DNA of 64,000 nucleotides from assembly GCA_027886175.1 (NCBI GenBank), contig JAJNNQ010000018.1, forward strand, positions 20,317,001 to 20,381,000. The letters are read 5' to 3'. Below the pieces are notes generated by a model that worked only from the letters and a program-made list of their open reading frames with translations, had not been told where the DNA came from and searched no databases. The first letter of the stretch is position 1. Every line of letters starts with the position of its first letter. Made by a program: the position numbers and the translations under genes. The stretch comes from Phylloscopus collybita (Eukaryota; Chordata; Aves; Passeriformes; Phylloscopidae). Below are positions 49,604 through 60,869 of the stretch, piece after piece.

Positions 49604-52600
49604 CAAGCATCAAATTGCCAGACAGGAAAAAGAGGCTTGGGTGCTAATCTGTTCAGAATGAGGAGCTGGTCTGGGATAAACTCAGAGAGAGGGTGAGAAA
49701 CATGTGGGAGCTGTTTGTTCCTTTGTCTGATAGACACCCTGCTTCAGTATTCTGGTAGACTACTTAGTCTGCTCTATACATCTGGGATAGATTCACCTTA
49801 CACCTCCTCTGAAGAAGGGCAGGGTGTGAGATGATAGGGACTTCCACTGCTTTGTTTCCCAGACCCCTCTGTTCTGGTTTTCCAGAATGGCCTCCATCTG
49901 CTCCTCATCTGAGCTTTTGGCCCCAGTTTGACTGTAGCATTGCTTTGACTGTCACTGACATCACTGGATCGCAAACTGTAGTCTCCATGTATTTCCCAAG
50001 GCACTGCTTCTATTTGTCTCTATTTCTTGTAAAAAGCTTTGCAATGAAATTAACACTTAGGAAACTAGAAGGTATCCTCCAGTTTCAGGGGTCACAATAG
50101 GTGTCTCTCAAGTAAATATTTGTCAGGAGTAGAACCTATTATTCCTAGCCAGTTGAGAGTTTTACAAATTCCCTTCTATTCTTTCACCTTTAGAATTAAA
50201 ATGTGATGGTCTTTCAGAGACATCTGAAGTTCAAGAAGAGATATTTTATTCTCTCAAAGCCCATGCTGAAACTTCAATAAAAAATAACTCAGAGGAAAAA
50301 AAATTTAAAAATAAAGAGAGAAAAAAAATCTGTTAAACAAAACTGCTTTCATTCCTCTTTAGGGAAGTTCTAGAGTGAATCCCAGTCAGCCTTTCCAGAA
50401 GACTAGTACCAATGTTTGCTTTTAAAAAAATCTGTGGAATAGGTGTGGAGAAGCCATAGTCCTGAAGCACAGCTGCTTTTTTTTCTCCTTCCAAAGTAGT
50501 TTTATTCTACATTTTGAGACTGATCAGGTCTAGATTTTTTGGGTTGATGACCATTCTCTGTTGGTCTGAAAATTTTAGCTATGACTTTGGCATACCATGC
50601 TCCATCACAAAAGCTAATGAGAGTTTGGTTGATGTCTTCAGTGGAACATAACCATATGTTAAGGGAGCACCATGGGTTCTTCCACCTCCACCTGGATATA
50701 TAAATGCCATATGATTTTTGTGGTCAGGACAACACCAGGAATGAGGTCATGAGGTCAACTCTTAAGGAACAAGCAGTCTGGTTTGAGGGAAGATGATACT
50801 AAAATGCAGCAACAAGTAAGGATTAAAGTAAAGGCAGCAACAGCAGGATTTATGACTGCAGACATATTGACTAAATGAGCCATAAAATAATGACTCAATA
50901 TTCCTCCAAGTAACAATTAGACATTGCACTTTAATAGGAAAAGGCAATCAAAATTCACAGACACAGACAGTCTAGGAGAGGCAAAGCTGGACCCTACCCA
51001 AAGCCTCAGTGAATGGAGTGCACAGTCCCTCACTGAAGATCTCCTTTGGGACCTTCACTGCAAGAGAAACCTCTCATTAAGCAGGCCTTTGTTTTTACAT
51101 CTTATTAGAAAAGTTAGAAGTCTCGCATCCAACTCTTTCTGACTCTTCTCAGCCTCCTGAACAGTCTGATTTCTTGGCTCTAGCAATGGAGCCAGTGGAG
51201 CCTGGGTATCCAATTTTTCCTATTAAGTGTATCTACCACAAACAATACTGTGGCTGAGGAAATAGTGGCCTCTCTCTGCAATTCAGGCTTTTCACAAAGG
51301 CTGATATACAGATGGCAGATAGCAATATCATTGTGAGCCTGCAGTGAGAGGAAGCTCTTTTGTCTGCTATGAAAAGTTGGTGAGTGCCAATGGGCACCTT
51401 TTGACTGAGAAATATACAGATGTTCAGTGAAAATATCCAGGGCATTATATTGATATGCAGGGATCTTACTTGGTTTCTCTGGATCAGCAGCCAGGCTTTT
51501 GGCTATCTTCTCATTTCCTCTTTTAAGCCAGACCCAATTCCACCCAGTGATTAGTGTAAGTCTTCTCTAAATCCTAGGCTCACCTCCTTGCTGCAGCTGC
51601 ATGCACATGTCACTGCTCTTCCTTGAAAGAGCAGTGAGGCTGCCCACAGACCCAGGGTGGGTAATTAAGGGTTTGTGGGAATTGCTCCATTTTCAAAATA
51701 GTGTTGTTTTACAGAAAATAAAACACATCTACCTGCTGAGAAAACAAACCTCTTTACCAGTGCCCTACAAACATCTCATGTAAAAAACCAGAGTGCATAC
51801 AAGCTTCATATCTGCATACTGTCAAGTTCTGTCCTCCTTTTTTATACCAGGTATGTGCCAGTGCACCTCTGTTATTGTAGCAGAGTCATTTTTGCAATTA
51901 AGTGGAAAGCTGAAGCCAAACTAAAATGCCTTAAGAATATTTTAAATTACTGGGATGTAACCACATTGCTCTCTCCAAACTTTGCTAAAAGATTAGGAAC
52001 CATTTTAAAGAGTTCGGCAGAATCAGAAGGCAACTGCAGATCTCTGATCTACAGCCTTCTCATTCTTCCATATCTCTCCCAGCAGCAATATGTTTTCACC
52101 ACTGTTCTTTATAAACGCCTATATGTGGTGTTTTTACTTAAAAATAAGCAATGTATGGCTTCTCATTTTTTAACTCAAATCCAAGCTCTATATTTTGATA
52201 TGTAAGACATGTTTCAAGTAATGTGCTTCACTACCTTGCTGCAGCTCATTTTAAATATGAAACATGGTTGTGAGATTTGTTGGGCTATCAAGCTGGAGCA
52301 TTGCTGTCCTTAACAAATTATGGGTGTTTTTTCTCCCCTAGTCTTCTTTTTTATCCATAGGCCTGTTTGATACACCTACGACATTCTGCCTCAAATTCAG
52401 CTTTCTGGAATAGGGAATTTGTTACCTAACAGTAAAACTCCTGACATAACAGGGTGCCAATGTTTGACTGATTTCTGAAGTATTACCATGTTAATGATGC
52501 AGCCTATAAATGAATGGCATAATCTGAAATATAAATAATGACCAGGTAGAATTCTGTTAATGTAATCCAGTACTTTTGAAAACACAACATGAAAACATTC

Positions 52601-54171
52601 TAAATGGAGTCTGGTATTTTGTTTCTTTTCTGATTAAAAAGAAGTCAGATTGCTCAGTGCTCTTTCTGTTGCAGGCTGATTTGCAAGCATCACCACCTTC
52701 CCAAACACTCACAGATTCTGAGGGTGATGGACCTCGTCAGGAAAGTGCAATGTGATATTGAGCTGCATAAATTGCTTTTTGCGTCCCCTCCCCTGAATGT
52801 GTACAATTTACAGAAGGAAAAAGAAATGAAGAGAAAATTCTGAAAAATGTTGCTTTTCCTGGGCACATTCCTTAGCACATTTCCGCTGTATGCACTTCTT
52901 TCTCTCAAACAAACTCTTTTCATTTTGCTTATTTCCTTGGTTTATTATTATTTTTCTCCCTACCCATTTTAATTTCTTTTCTTCCTAAAGAGCTGTTTTT
53001 AACAGCTGCATCTCCAGCTGTCAAGTGAATAATTCAGGGGAAATTTCTCACCATTTCAAGAATTGTTCCACAAAATACTTTAAACAGTCTTCAAGTTCGT
53101 CAGAAAAAGCTTCACATGACAGCTGCATGCACAGAGTGCTGTATTAGTGGACAATACAGCTCTTGCAATGTCTGCTTAACCTTTGCTTTAGTTAAAGCAG
53201 GCAATTTATTGCAGACATACTTGCCACTGCTGACAAAAATCCTGCCCTTGAGGACTTGGGTTTTCAAAGCATTCTTTCCAAAGGATCTTTGACACTTTTC
53301 TGACTCTCAATGAGATTTTAAAAACATACCATCCAGCACCACATACCATGATGCAATGTAAATTAATGTAATTAAAGAAGTCTCTAGATTAGATATTACA
53401 TCTGATCATGGCTCTCTAATCACATGGAATCAGCTGTAAGTGTTCAGTAAGCTAGAAGGTTTCCAGTACCCTCTGAACTCATTTAGAGCTTAGAGCAGGG
53501 TTCTGCAGCAGTACTCTGTGCAGTAGACCTGTATGATACATCTGCCATACACAACACATGGTTTAGAAAATAACTTATTTTAACAACTGAAACACCTCAG
53601 AGATATTCAAACCCAAGGTATCCAAGATCTCCTGATTTAGCAGAGAAGTGTGGTGTTTTCTGTGTAAATGGGACTAGGTAAAGGATACCACATAGCACGC
53701 ACAGTTTTGAATGCTTGGAATTCGGTTTGAGAGGCAAATGCAATAAGTTTTCCCTTTCTTTTTGCCAACTGACCCAAGCACGATCCTCAGATCTTTGCAC
53801 TCACTAAGTTGCAGAGGTTTTCTTTTATTTGAGAATTTTCTTTTAAAATCTAGGGGACTCCTAAGAGGAAAATTTTATCTTCTATTCAGACTTTGCAGAT
53901 ACCACTTCTGTATCAAATAGGCCAACATTCAGGATCTGTCATTACTGCTGCCATTTCCCTCAAATGAAATAGGAAACTTAATAAAAACACAGTAAAAACA
54001 AATAAAACTCCACTCAGATCAGCTCATCAACAGTTCAATATGATTCTAGTCCTCATTTCCTGAGACAGTCATGTTTTGGGCATTGGCTTGAACTTGACAA
54101 ACAAAGGTTTTACTACATCTGGTGCTTAGCATGATAAACCTGGGCTTTATGTTTGATTCTGATTTCCTTCA
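49604..54171. other. Noncoding, unique-looking DNA
   Basis: No gene or dispersed repeat was recognised. The longest frame (51855-52205, forward, 116 codons) has no domain and lies in AT-rich sequence. Nothing else in the segment stood out. Confidence 0.55.
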
Positions 54172-54206
54172 GGAATATCTGCTCAGAAGTTCAGAGCAGA
54201 TATTCC
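54172..54206. repeat. Perfect 13-bp inverted repeat (hairpin)
   Basis: GGAATATCTGCTC at 54172-54184 is followed by a 9-base loop and the exact reverse complement GAGCAGATATTCC at 54194-54206. Perfect 13-bp arms of mixed composition at such short range are unlikely by chance in 64 kb. Transcripts of either strand would fold into a stem-loop. It is shorter than a typical microRNA precursor, and I recognise no known RNA. Confidence 0.9.
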
Positions 54207-54222
54207 AGGAGGACTATGCTGT

Positions 54223-54298
54223 CATGGACACTGTTCACTCCTATTTCAATGGTTACTTTACATGGACAGTGAAGACTTCTATTTCAATGGTTATTTTA
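54223..54298. repeat. Two-copy 38-bp tandem duplication
   Basis: The units 54223-54260 and 54261-54298 both start CATGGACA and share CTATTTCAATGGTTA. By direct comparison 32 of 38 positions agree. The unit length is not a multiple of three. It lies 17 bp after the hairpin at 54172-54206. Confidence 0.9.
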
Positions 54299-55614
54299 GA
54301 ACTATACAGCAAAGGCTCCTGAAGAAACAGAGCCACACAGTCTTTGCTTGTGCTTGAATATCTACTGTACAGATCACAAAAGTGACCCTGAAGGCTGATA
54401 GTGATACATCATCTTACAGCAGGTGATAAACTTTGCCTGGGAAGATGGACCTTCAGCTACTTTTCAAAAATCAATGAGTCATAGGTACTGTGAGTAAGAC
54501 ACTGCACGGCATCTAAAGCCAATATTAACAATTCTCTGTTATCACATGGATGGTAACCAAAACAAAAAGCTATAAATTTCTTCTCTGCCCCTCTTCTCCA
54601 GCCCCACGCTGAGGCAAAAGCTGATCATTATCCTATTGATTCTGGCCAGCAATGGTGTAGAGTAAATCACAAAATCAGATAACCTTGTTTTCCAACCTTT
54701 GTAAACTAATTATGTCTATTAATCACAGAGACCTCAAAACCTGTCCCTCACACTAAAAGAATTTCTGCAGCAGAAACATCTTCCATTTTCTTTCCAATTT
54801 TGTATTGCCTTGCTAAAGGAAAATACACTTCATTATCTTTTCTCAGCAGGTTAATGAGATGCGTGAATCTATCGCTAAATTAGTTAAGAAACTCATGAAA
54901 AAGTTTCAAAAGTATCAAAAATCAAAGCAGTCACCCTTTTTTTAGCAACAACTCACTAGAATCCACTGGAAAACATAACACATAGAAAGAAAAATTATTA
55001 GTCTCAGCTCTGTTGATTCACACTAAATGAAAGATCATCATGGGCATGCTTCATCTTTTTCTCAATTGTTTTATAAGTCAATAAGCCCTATTTCCTACAT
55101 GACAAATTTCGCTACAGAAAAGATTTTTTTTCAAAGCAAGTTCAAGCACCTTTATTTGGTGTACAGAATTTGCACAGGATGCTAATCTGAGAGATCAGAA
55201 GCTTTGGTAAGTAAAAGACACAGGTTCACTGCAGTGCCTCAAGCAGGTTCAGTATCAGACAGACAGATGGTAAAAGTGCAGTCTTTGCTCAAGGTCGACG
55301 TACATGGACCAAATCTTGCAATGGAGAGCACAGGAATCTCTTAATGGGTCTCTTAAGCAACGTTCAGTGGTGCACTTGGCTGTGACGTGGGACCAACCAT
55401 GGAATAGGAGTTTATGAGGCGACAGAAGAATAAAGGACACAGAACATAGACTAGAACATGAGAAATATGAACTCATTTAAAAAGACAAAGAGGTGTCATT
55501 AGTTGGAGATATTCCATTCGTCCAAGTGTGTTTTTTTCCAATTAAAACGTTGTCTTTTGCTAAATTTCAGTTGGATAACTTTTGCCAAAAATGAACAAGA
55601 GAAAGAAAAACGGA
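54299..55614. other. Noncoding DNA
   Basis: No gene or dispersed repeat was recognised. Some CpG-containing words occur at about 55290-55420 (for example AAGGTCGACGTACATGG), unusual for this window but too sparse for a CpG island. Confidence 0.5.
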
Positions 55615-55793
55615 GGGGAGGGGAGGGGAGGGGAGGGGAGGGGAGGGGAGGGGAGGGGAGGGGAGAGGAGAGGAGAGGAGAGGAGAGGAGAGGAGAGGAG
55701 AGGAGAGGAGAGGAGAGGAGAGGAGAGGAGAGGAGAGGAGAGGAGAGGAGAGGAGAGGAGAGGAGAGGAGAGGAGAGGAGAGGAGAGGAGAGG
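55615..55793. repeat. Two-part pentanucleotide array (GGGGA)10 then (GAGGA)25
   Basis: Ten uninterrupted GGGGA units at 55615-55664 pass directly into twenty-five uninterrupted GAGGA units at 55665-55789, plus a partial unit. The forward strand is purely purine. The units differ by one G-to-A change at a fixed position. The G4 runs of the first part could form G-quadruplexes, and the whole mirror-symmetric purine tract could form triplex DNA. Open frames on both strands across it (for example 55503-55853 forward and 55881-55567 reverse) exist only because the unit contains no stop codon. Confidence 0.97.
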
Positions 55794-58318
55794 GCAATAT
55801 GTTTAGAGAAGGATTTCTCTGTACGTAAGTCCCAAAGTTTATCAGAAGCATAGGAGTCTGTACTTTAACAGTCTCAGGCATGCTCCTTTCTTTCTTCTTT
55901 CAGAAAGTGCTGAAAGGAAAATCTAGCCTGACCATCTGTGTCAGTTAGGCTGCCAAGGTACAATTTGACCCTCTCAGGTATATAGGGATAAAACAGGTGA
56001 CTCTTTAGAAAGTTTTCCAGCATTTCTTTCTATGGATTTTAGATTTCAGGATTCTTACCTTAATTTTTGAAGTCCCTTTATGCAGCTGCAATTGCAGTTA
56101 TCTATTAATATAGCACAAACATTTCTGTCTTTTTCATTTTGACCATAAAAATAGATAAGATTATAGCACACTATCAGAACTACCAAAGATTTCTTGTATT
56201 TATCTCACTCATGTATTTTTTTATGTGCTTCATTCAGTCTGTGAAAGTGTGTGCCTAAGGAGAACAAAGCAGCCTTACTACTTGGCTTCCTTACACTAAA
56301 AGTCCTTTTTCCCTTTTTAAGTATCAGTAAAGAATATCTTGATTTTTGTGTTCTGTATCCAGAAATATTTCAATTCAAGTGAAACACAATAATATTTTTC
56401 CACAATTCATTGAAGCTATTAGCAAAGTATAACAGAACATCGTGTAATATAAATGTAGTTATTTTACAACCATGAAGGCAGTGAAGGTTATTGAGGTTTT
56501 TCTAACGTACTCAGAAGAATAATTCAAAAAACCCAAGCCAGGGATTTTAAAACAGCAATGGAAGTTTTTGGCCTAGCAGTATCATTTGCAGGAATATAAA
56601 CATAAACTTGGAAATAAGTTAGTGCACCATATGTTGAATGAAGGTTCACAGTTAAAATTTGGGGGTTGCATTTTGCATACATTCTTATTTTAACAGAAAT
56701 TTCAGTAGACTGATACAGAAACAAGCCACAGCATTATCTTTGTGTCTAGTGATTTATTGCAAGTTCAAATAAACAAGAAAATTTGATAACATTTAGAATT
56801 TGTTACACTATCCATGTTCTTATATGTTAAATATTTTCATTAACTATGGGCCTTATATTAAACTGTCACCATTTATTTATGTATAATATATTTGTGCAAA
56901 ACCAGTATCAATGAACTCTGTAGTTCACTTTTGGACTGTGCTTAGTATGCTGAGGAGTTGATCCACAGTGTTCTCAGGCTTCATACAATCATAAATAAAT
57001 AATAGTATATTATTTCTATACTCAAAATCACTGAAAAATAATCACTCTTAGGTCCTCTACAGGCTCTTATAAGTCACCTTATACAAACTTTTATCTAATG
57101 AATAATATAAAACACAGCAAAATACAATAAAATTTATTTCTCTCCTCGTTTAGAACAAGACTGGGATCATTAAAATACTTCCATGGCAAAGAAAAAGAAC
57201 CAGGTCAGAATGAAAGGTAGCCACGTGAAGTGTTGGATCTGCCTTGTCTCTCCTGGCACCAGATTTAAAGGGTGGATAACCAAAAGATGTATCTATGTTA
57301 AAAAGAACTGGTTGTCAGAGGAGGAATGAGATGTTTGTGGCAGCTTGCAGAGTGTGTGATCAACAGGTTATATGTAATTAATTCCTGAGAGGATGGAAAT
57401 GGCTCGGAGAAATCACATCAAACTAGAGCCTTGAGGCAGACACAGGTGCACCTGCAGGTCTCTTTAGTATTTCACTGCAGGGCAGTAGCACATCAATAAT
57501 CATTCTACCTTTAAAGTGGCTTTAAAATATGGTTTTTTCAAAGTAGAGGAGTTCTTCAGGAGAAATTCTTTTTAAAATCATATGCTCAACAAAGCCTCTC
57601 TCAAGGCTATCAAAGGAAAAGTGTGGAAAAGTACAAAGCTTACTGGGTTTGCCTGTTTGCTTGTGTTACCAACCAATAACATACTGTATATTAATGGTAC
57701 ATTAATGTCTTTACCTGAATTACTTGAATTACAGGACTGAAAAATATCTGTCTCTACTCAGATAAAGTTGTGTTCTTAAGGAAGCTTATTATAGTGAATT
57801 AACCATTGGGTTGGAGCTTCCCTGTGGTCGGATCTCTTGTACTGTGAAACGTATTCTGCTTCTCCGTAAAACAAAAGCTTCAGTAGACTTACTGCAGAGG
57901 GGAGAGAAAAATATATAGGAAAATAAATTGCTTCTTATTGAAACAAAAGCTGGGTTTTGAAGTCTGAAATCCCGAAATGAACCAATGCCTGTGCCTGATG
58001 TTTTTGAAGAGTTGGCTTTTAGGGTTTGGGTTTGTTATATGATGGGGGTGTTATTTTACCATGGTGCTGCAGGAATCATAACCTTCAACATTTTTTTTTT
58101 TCCTAGATACAAGAAAATATCAGATTTACAAGATTCTGCAGCAGGAATCATATGTTTAGCTTTTAATAACTCTATTTCACAGCTCCATAATTACTGTGTC
58201 TGGAGCATAGTCTCACAAACATGTCTGAAGTTCTTGTTGATTTCTAAAGTATTTTCAGTATGCTGAGGAAAGGCACTGAGGGACAAGTGGGCAGAACAGA
58301 AGCATGTGTGCAAAAAAC
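55794..58318. other. Noncoding, unique-looking AT-rich DNA
   Basis: No gene or dispersed repeat was recognised. The stretch at about 56750-57135 is especially AT-rich, with many AATAAA and ATAATA words. Frames are short. Confidence 0.55.
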
Positions 58319-58350
58319 AATTTATACATAATATAAATTATGTATAAATT
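58319..58350. repeat. Perfect 14-bp palindrome with a 4-base centre
   Basis: AATTTATACATAAT at 58319-58332, the spacer ATAA, and the exact reverse complement ATTATGTATAAATT at 58337-58350. The arms are AT-rich, which raises the chance expectation somewhat. It directly abuts a second, different palindrome at 58351. Confidence 0.97.
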
Positions 58351-58384
58351 CTATTTACAGAGATATGTATATCTCTGTAAATAG
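58351..58384. repeat. Perfect 16-bp palindrome with a 2-base centre
   Basis: CTATTTACAGAGATAT at 58351-58366, the spacer GT, and the exact reverse complement ATATCTCTGTAAATAG at 58369-58384. It begins on the base after the preceding palindrome ends. Its sequence is unrelated to the first, so the pair is not a simple duplication. Both are capable of cruciform extrusion. Confidence 0.97.
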
Positions 58385-60724
58385 AAAATTCTCCATCATT
58401 TCTCTGAAAATGCACACCCTGGGTGGCTTTGACCAGACATGGAGCTACTGTGCAGAACAGGCATCAAGTTATTTCCCCTCCTGCATTCTGCACCCACATA
58501 TAATGTGCAAGAAACCTGTCATTCCAAATTCACGACATGATAAAGATAAGAGTTTTGTGAAAGACAAAGGGACCAAGACCAGGGGAAAGAAACTCCAAGC
58601 CAAATCAAAAGCAAACAAACAAACAAACAAACAAACAACCATCAGGAGGACTCTGACCTGGAAGTAATGAGAAAGGCAAGGCAGTGAACAGTCACAAAAC
58701 ATGGGATATAAAAAAAGGAGCCAGGCAGAGCAGGACACTGGACAGAAGGCAAGAAATAGTATCTGGAATTTACTAATGATGCTCATTATCTCAAGCTGTA
58801 CTGGAAAATTTTCTTCCTGAATATTAAACACCTAGTTCCAGTGTGACAATCACCTGGCATTGAATTGATCCACAGCAGTCTATAAAGTATTGGTAGCAGA
58901 GCAACTGTCAGCTGTCCCACTACAAAGCCTTTGGGACTTATATTTACCCAGCTTCCTGAATCTGAAATCTCGTAAATTCAAAGACTTAGTATAAGTTAAA
59001 AGAAAAAAAAATTGATCATAATGATGTAGTGATGCTGGTTGTTTGAAAGGAGTATTATTCCCTCCACTATAGTAGCATCACCCTATACTGTGGTCCTGGT
59101 AAATACTATTCAGATAGATTTTAGTGGCTTAAATAACTTTTGCTCACCTAAGTGTCAATAGCACTTCTTCTGAGAAGAACAAGGACATTAATTCAGCCCC
59201 TCAGTTAATGCCCAGCTAGAGTACTATAATGCCCCCTTGTCCCTGATTGCTCATACAGTTCAAACTGCTATTTTTCATTGTCATGAACTGTTGCACACAT
59301 TTGTGTTGTTATAAATTGCTATAGAGGTAGCTGAGTTTCAGTAATGCAGAATAAGCACACAAATTTCATAGAGCTAATTTCATAGTCACCAGAATGCACA
59401 CATGCTTTCAGTACAGCTGGGCTACAGCATTCCATCAAAACCAGCTACAGTGTCCTAGGCACACACCTGGAACAAGTGTTACTGACCCCCATCTCAGAGC
59501 CTAACGAAAGTAAGTTGTATTAATTTCCTTGTGAAGTGTGCAAAAATACCAATTTGGATCAAAAATCAGATTGGATCAAGATTACTAAACATTAGATTAG
59601 AGAGGTTTGAAAGATGGGAATTTTTTCAGCTGGTGATTCGTTCCATGTTACAGAACCACAGCACAAGGTCTACAAGGAAACTGCCTTAAATCATCTTGCA
59701 TTTACCATATACACAAGCTTGTTGTTCTTACTGTTGAAGTGCTGTAATGCAGGGTGATTTATGCAGTCTTGCCCCTTGGAGAAAGTCTATTCCCCAGCTG
59801 ATGACAACATGATTCTGCAGTTGTTCCATAGTAATTCTGAGATTATTTTAAGTTATTTACTCCTGTGTGAGAACTTGAGATTTTAACACTGTTAAGGATT
59901 AGGAAGGGAAAGAAAATTACTGTTTCAGATGATGGAAAATTTGGTGTTATTCACCTAACAGTGAATTCTGTCACATAAACAATAACAGAAGATGAAGGTT
60001 TGTTCATTTATAGCTGACATAGCTTTCTAGAGAGAACACAGAATCCTTCAGAGAGAGGGAACATTAAAGATGAAGATAATAGCTGCTAAATTAATTTTAG
60101 CCTAGCATCATCTCACTTTGCCTACAAGCTTAGACAGATTGGTGTATCAGCAGACAGTGAATCGCAGACAATTTAACCTCAGGGAAAACCTTTGGACTCA
60201 AACCAGTTGAGTCTCATACTTTCTATGGCAGATCCCAAAAGGGCTTCTAAAAGATCCACAGCACAAGTGAAAAGTGAGGCAATACAGAACTAGTGATAGA
60301 AGAACTCATTAAATAATTTGCTTGTTGAATTCAGATTATTTTTCATTGTTTAAATTTGTTAATTCTTTAGACACCATGGTGAATAATTACCCCAGTAAGA
60401 TACATTTCATGCATGTAAATATCAGCTAAGTTCAGTGTTTGCATTATAGCATATCTGCCTTTACTCTCTCAAGAAAAACATGCCTGCTTTCCTCTTGTGC
60501 CAAAAGATGGGGCGGGGGGGGGGAATAACTGATTTAGCATCAGATACACAGTTGACAATGGTTCACCAGGGGGATAACTATTCTAATATACTCATGGCTT
60601 TTATTCTTTTTATTTAATTTATTTAGTTTTTTCTTTCTAGTGGGAGAAATTTTTTATCTGAACCTCCTCAAAACCCTTGAGTTTTTATTCTTTCTTGAAA
60701 AAATGACAATATCTTATTAATTAA
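58385..60724. other. Noncoding DNA
   Basis: No gene was recognised. A short (CAAA)n array lies at 58612-58638, and a run of ten G preceded by GGGGC lies at about 60509-60523. The reverse frame 58831-58469 (120 codons) is hydrophobic in its middle partly because it crosses the CAAA array, and it is not supported as a gene. Confidence 0.5.
58612..58638. repeat. (CAAA)n microsatellite
   Basis: About six and a half uninterrupted CAAA units on the forward strand, ending in CAACC. Confidence 0.95.
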
Positions 60725-60869
60725 GTTATACAGAATCACAGACTATTCTGCAGATGAGACCCACAAGGATCATCAAAACGATTCTTAAGTGAATGAATGG
60801 CCCATGCATGGATCAAACCCACAAGCTTGTTGTTATTAAAACCATTCTCTAACCAACTGAGCTAATCTC
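60725..60869 (-). mobile_element. TguSINE1-like SINE: tRNA-Ile head joined to a CR1 tail
   Basis: Read in reverse, about 60869-60800 matches tRNA-Ile. The RNA polymerase III A box TAGCTCAGTTGG is intact at 60864-60853, followed by TTAGAG, then the decayed anticodon region (TTTTAATAAC), and a B box GGGTTTGATCC at 60820-60810 with the usual CpG decay of GGTTCGA. The remaining part, about 60799-60725, is the 3' end of a CR1 LINE (GATGATCCTTGTGGGTC, then ATTCTGCAGAATAGTCTGTG and a GATTCTG end). A tRNA-Ile head with a CR1-derived tail is the structure of the passerine family TguSINE1, copied by CR1 machinery. Mismatches, including in the tRNA arms, show an old, inactive copy. Clear target-site duplications are not visible. 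A functional tRNA gene is excluded by the decay and the CR1 fusion. Confidence 0.85.

Noticed and set aside
55503..55881. Long open frames on both strands across 55.5-55.9 kb
   Set aside because: They exist only because the pentanucleotide unit has no stop codon in any frame; the predicted protein is a low-complexity repeat.
58469..58831. 120-codon reverse frame with a hydrophobic middle
   Set aside because: The hydrophobic run comes partly from the (CAAA)n array read in antisense; there is no other support.
60509..60523. G-rich run considered as a G-quadruplex
   Set aside because: It is essentially one G run interrupted by a single C, with no set of four separate G-tracts nearby.
60800..60869. 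tRNA-Ile gene on the reverse strand
   Set aside because: The internal promoter boxes are recognisable, but the anticodon region and stems are decayed and the sequence runs directly into a CR1 tail, so it is a SINE.
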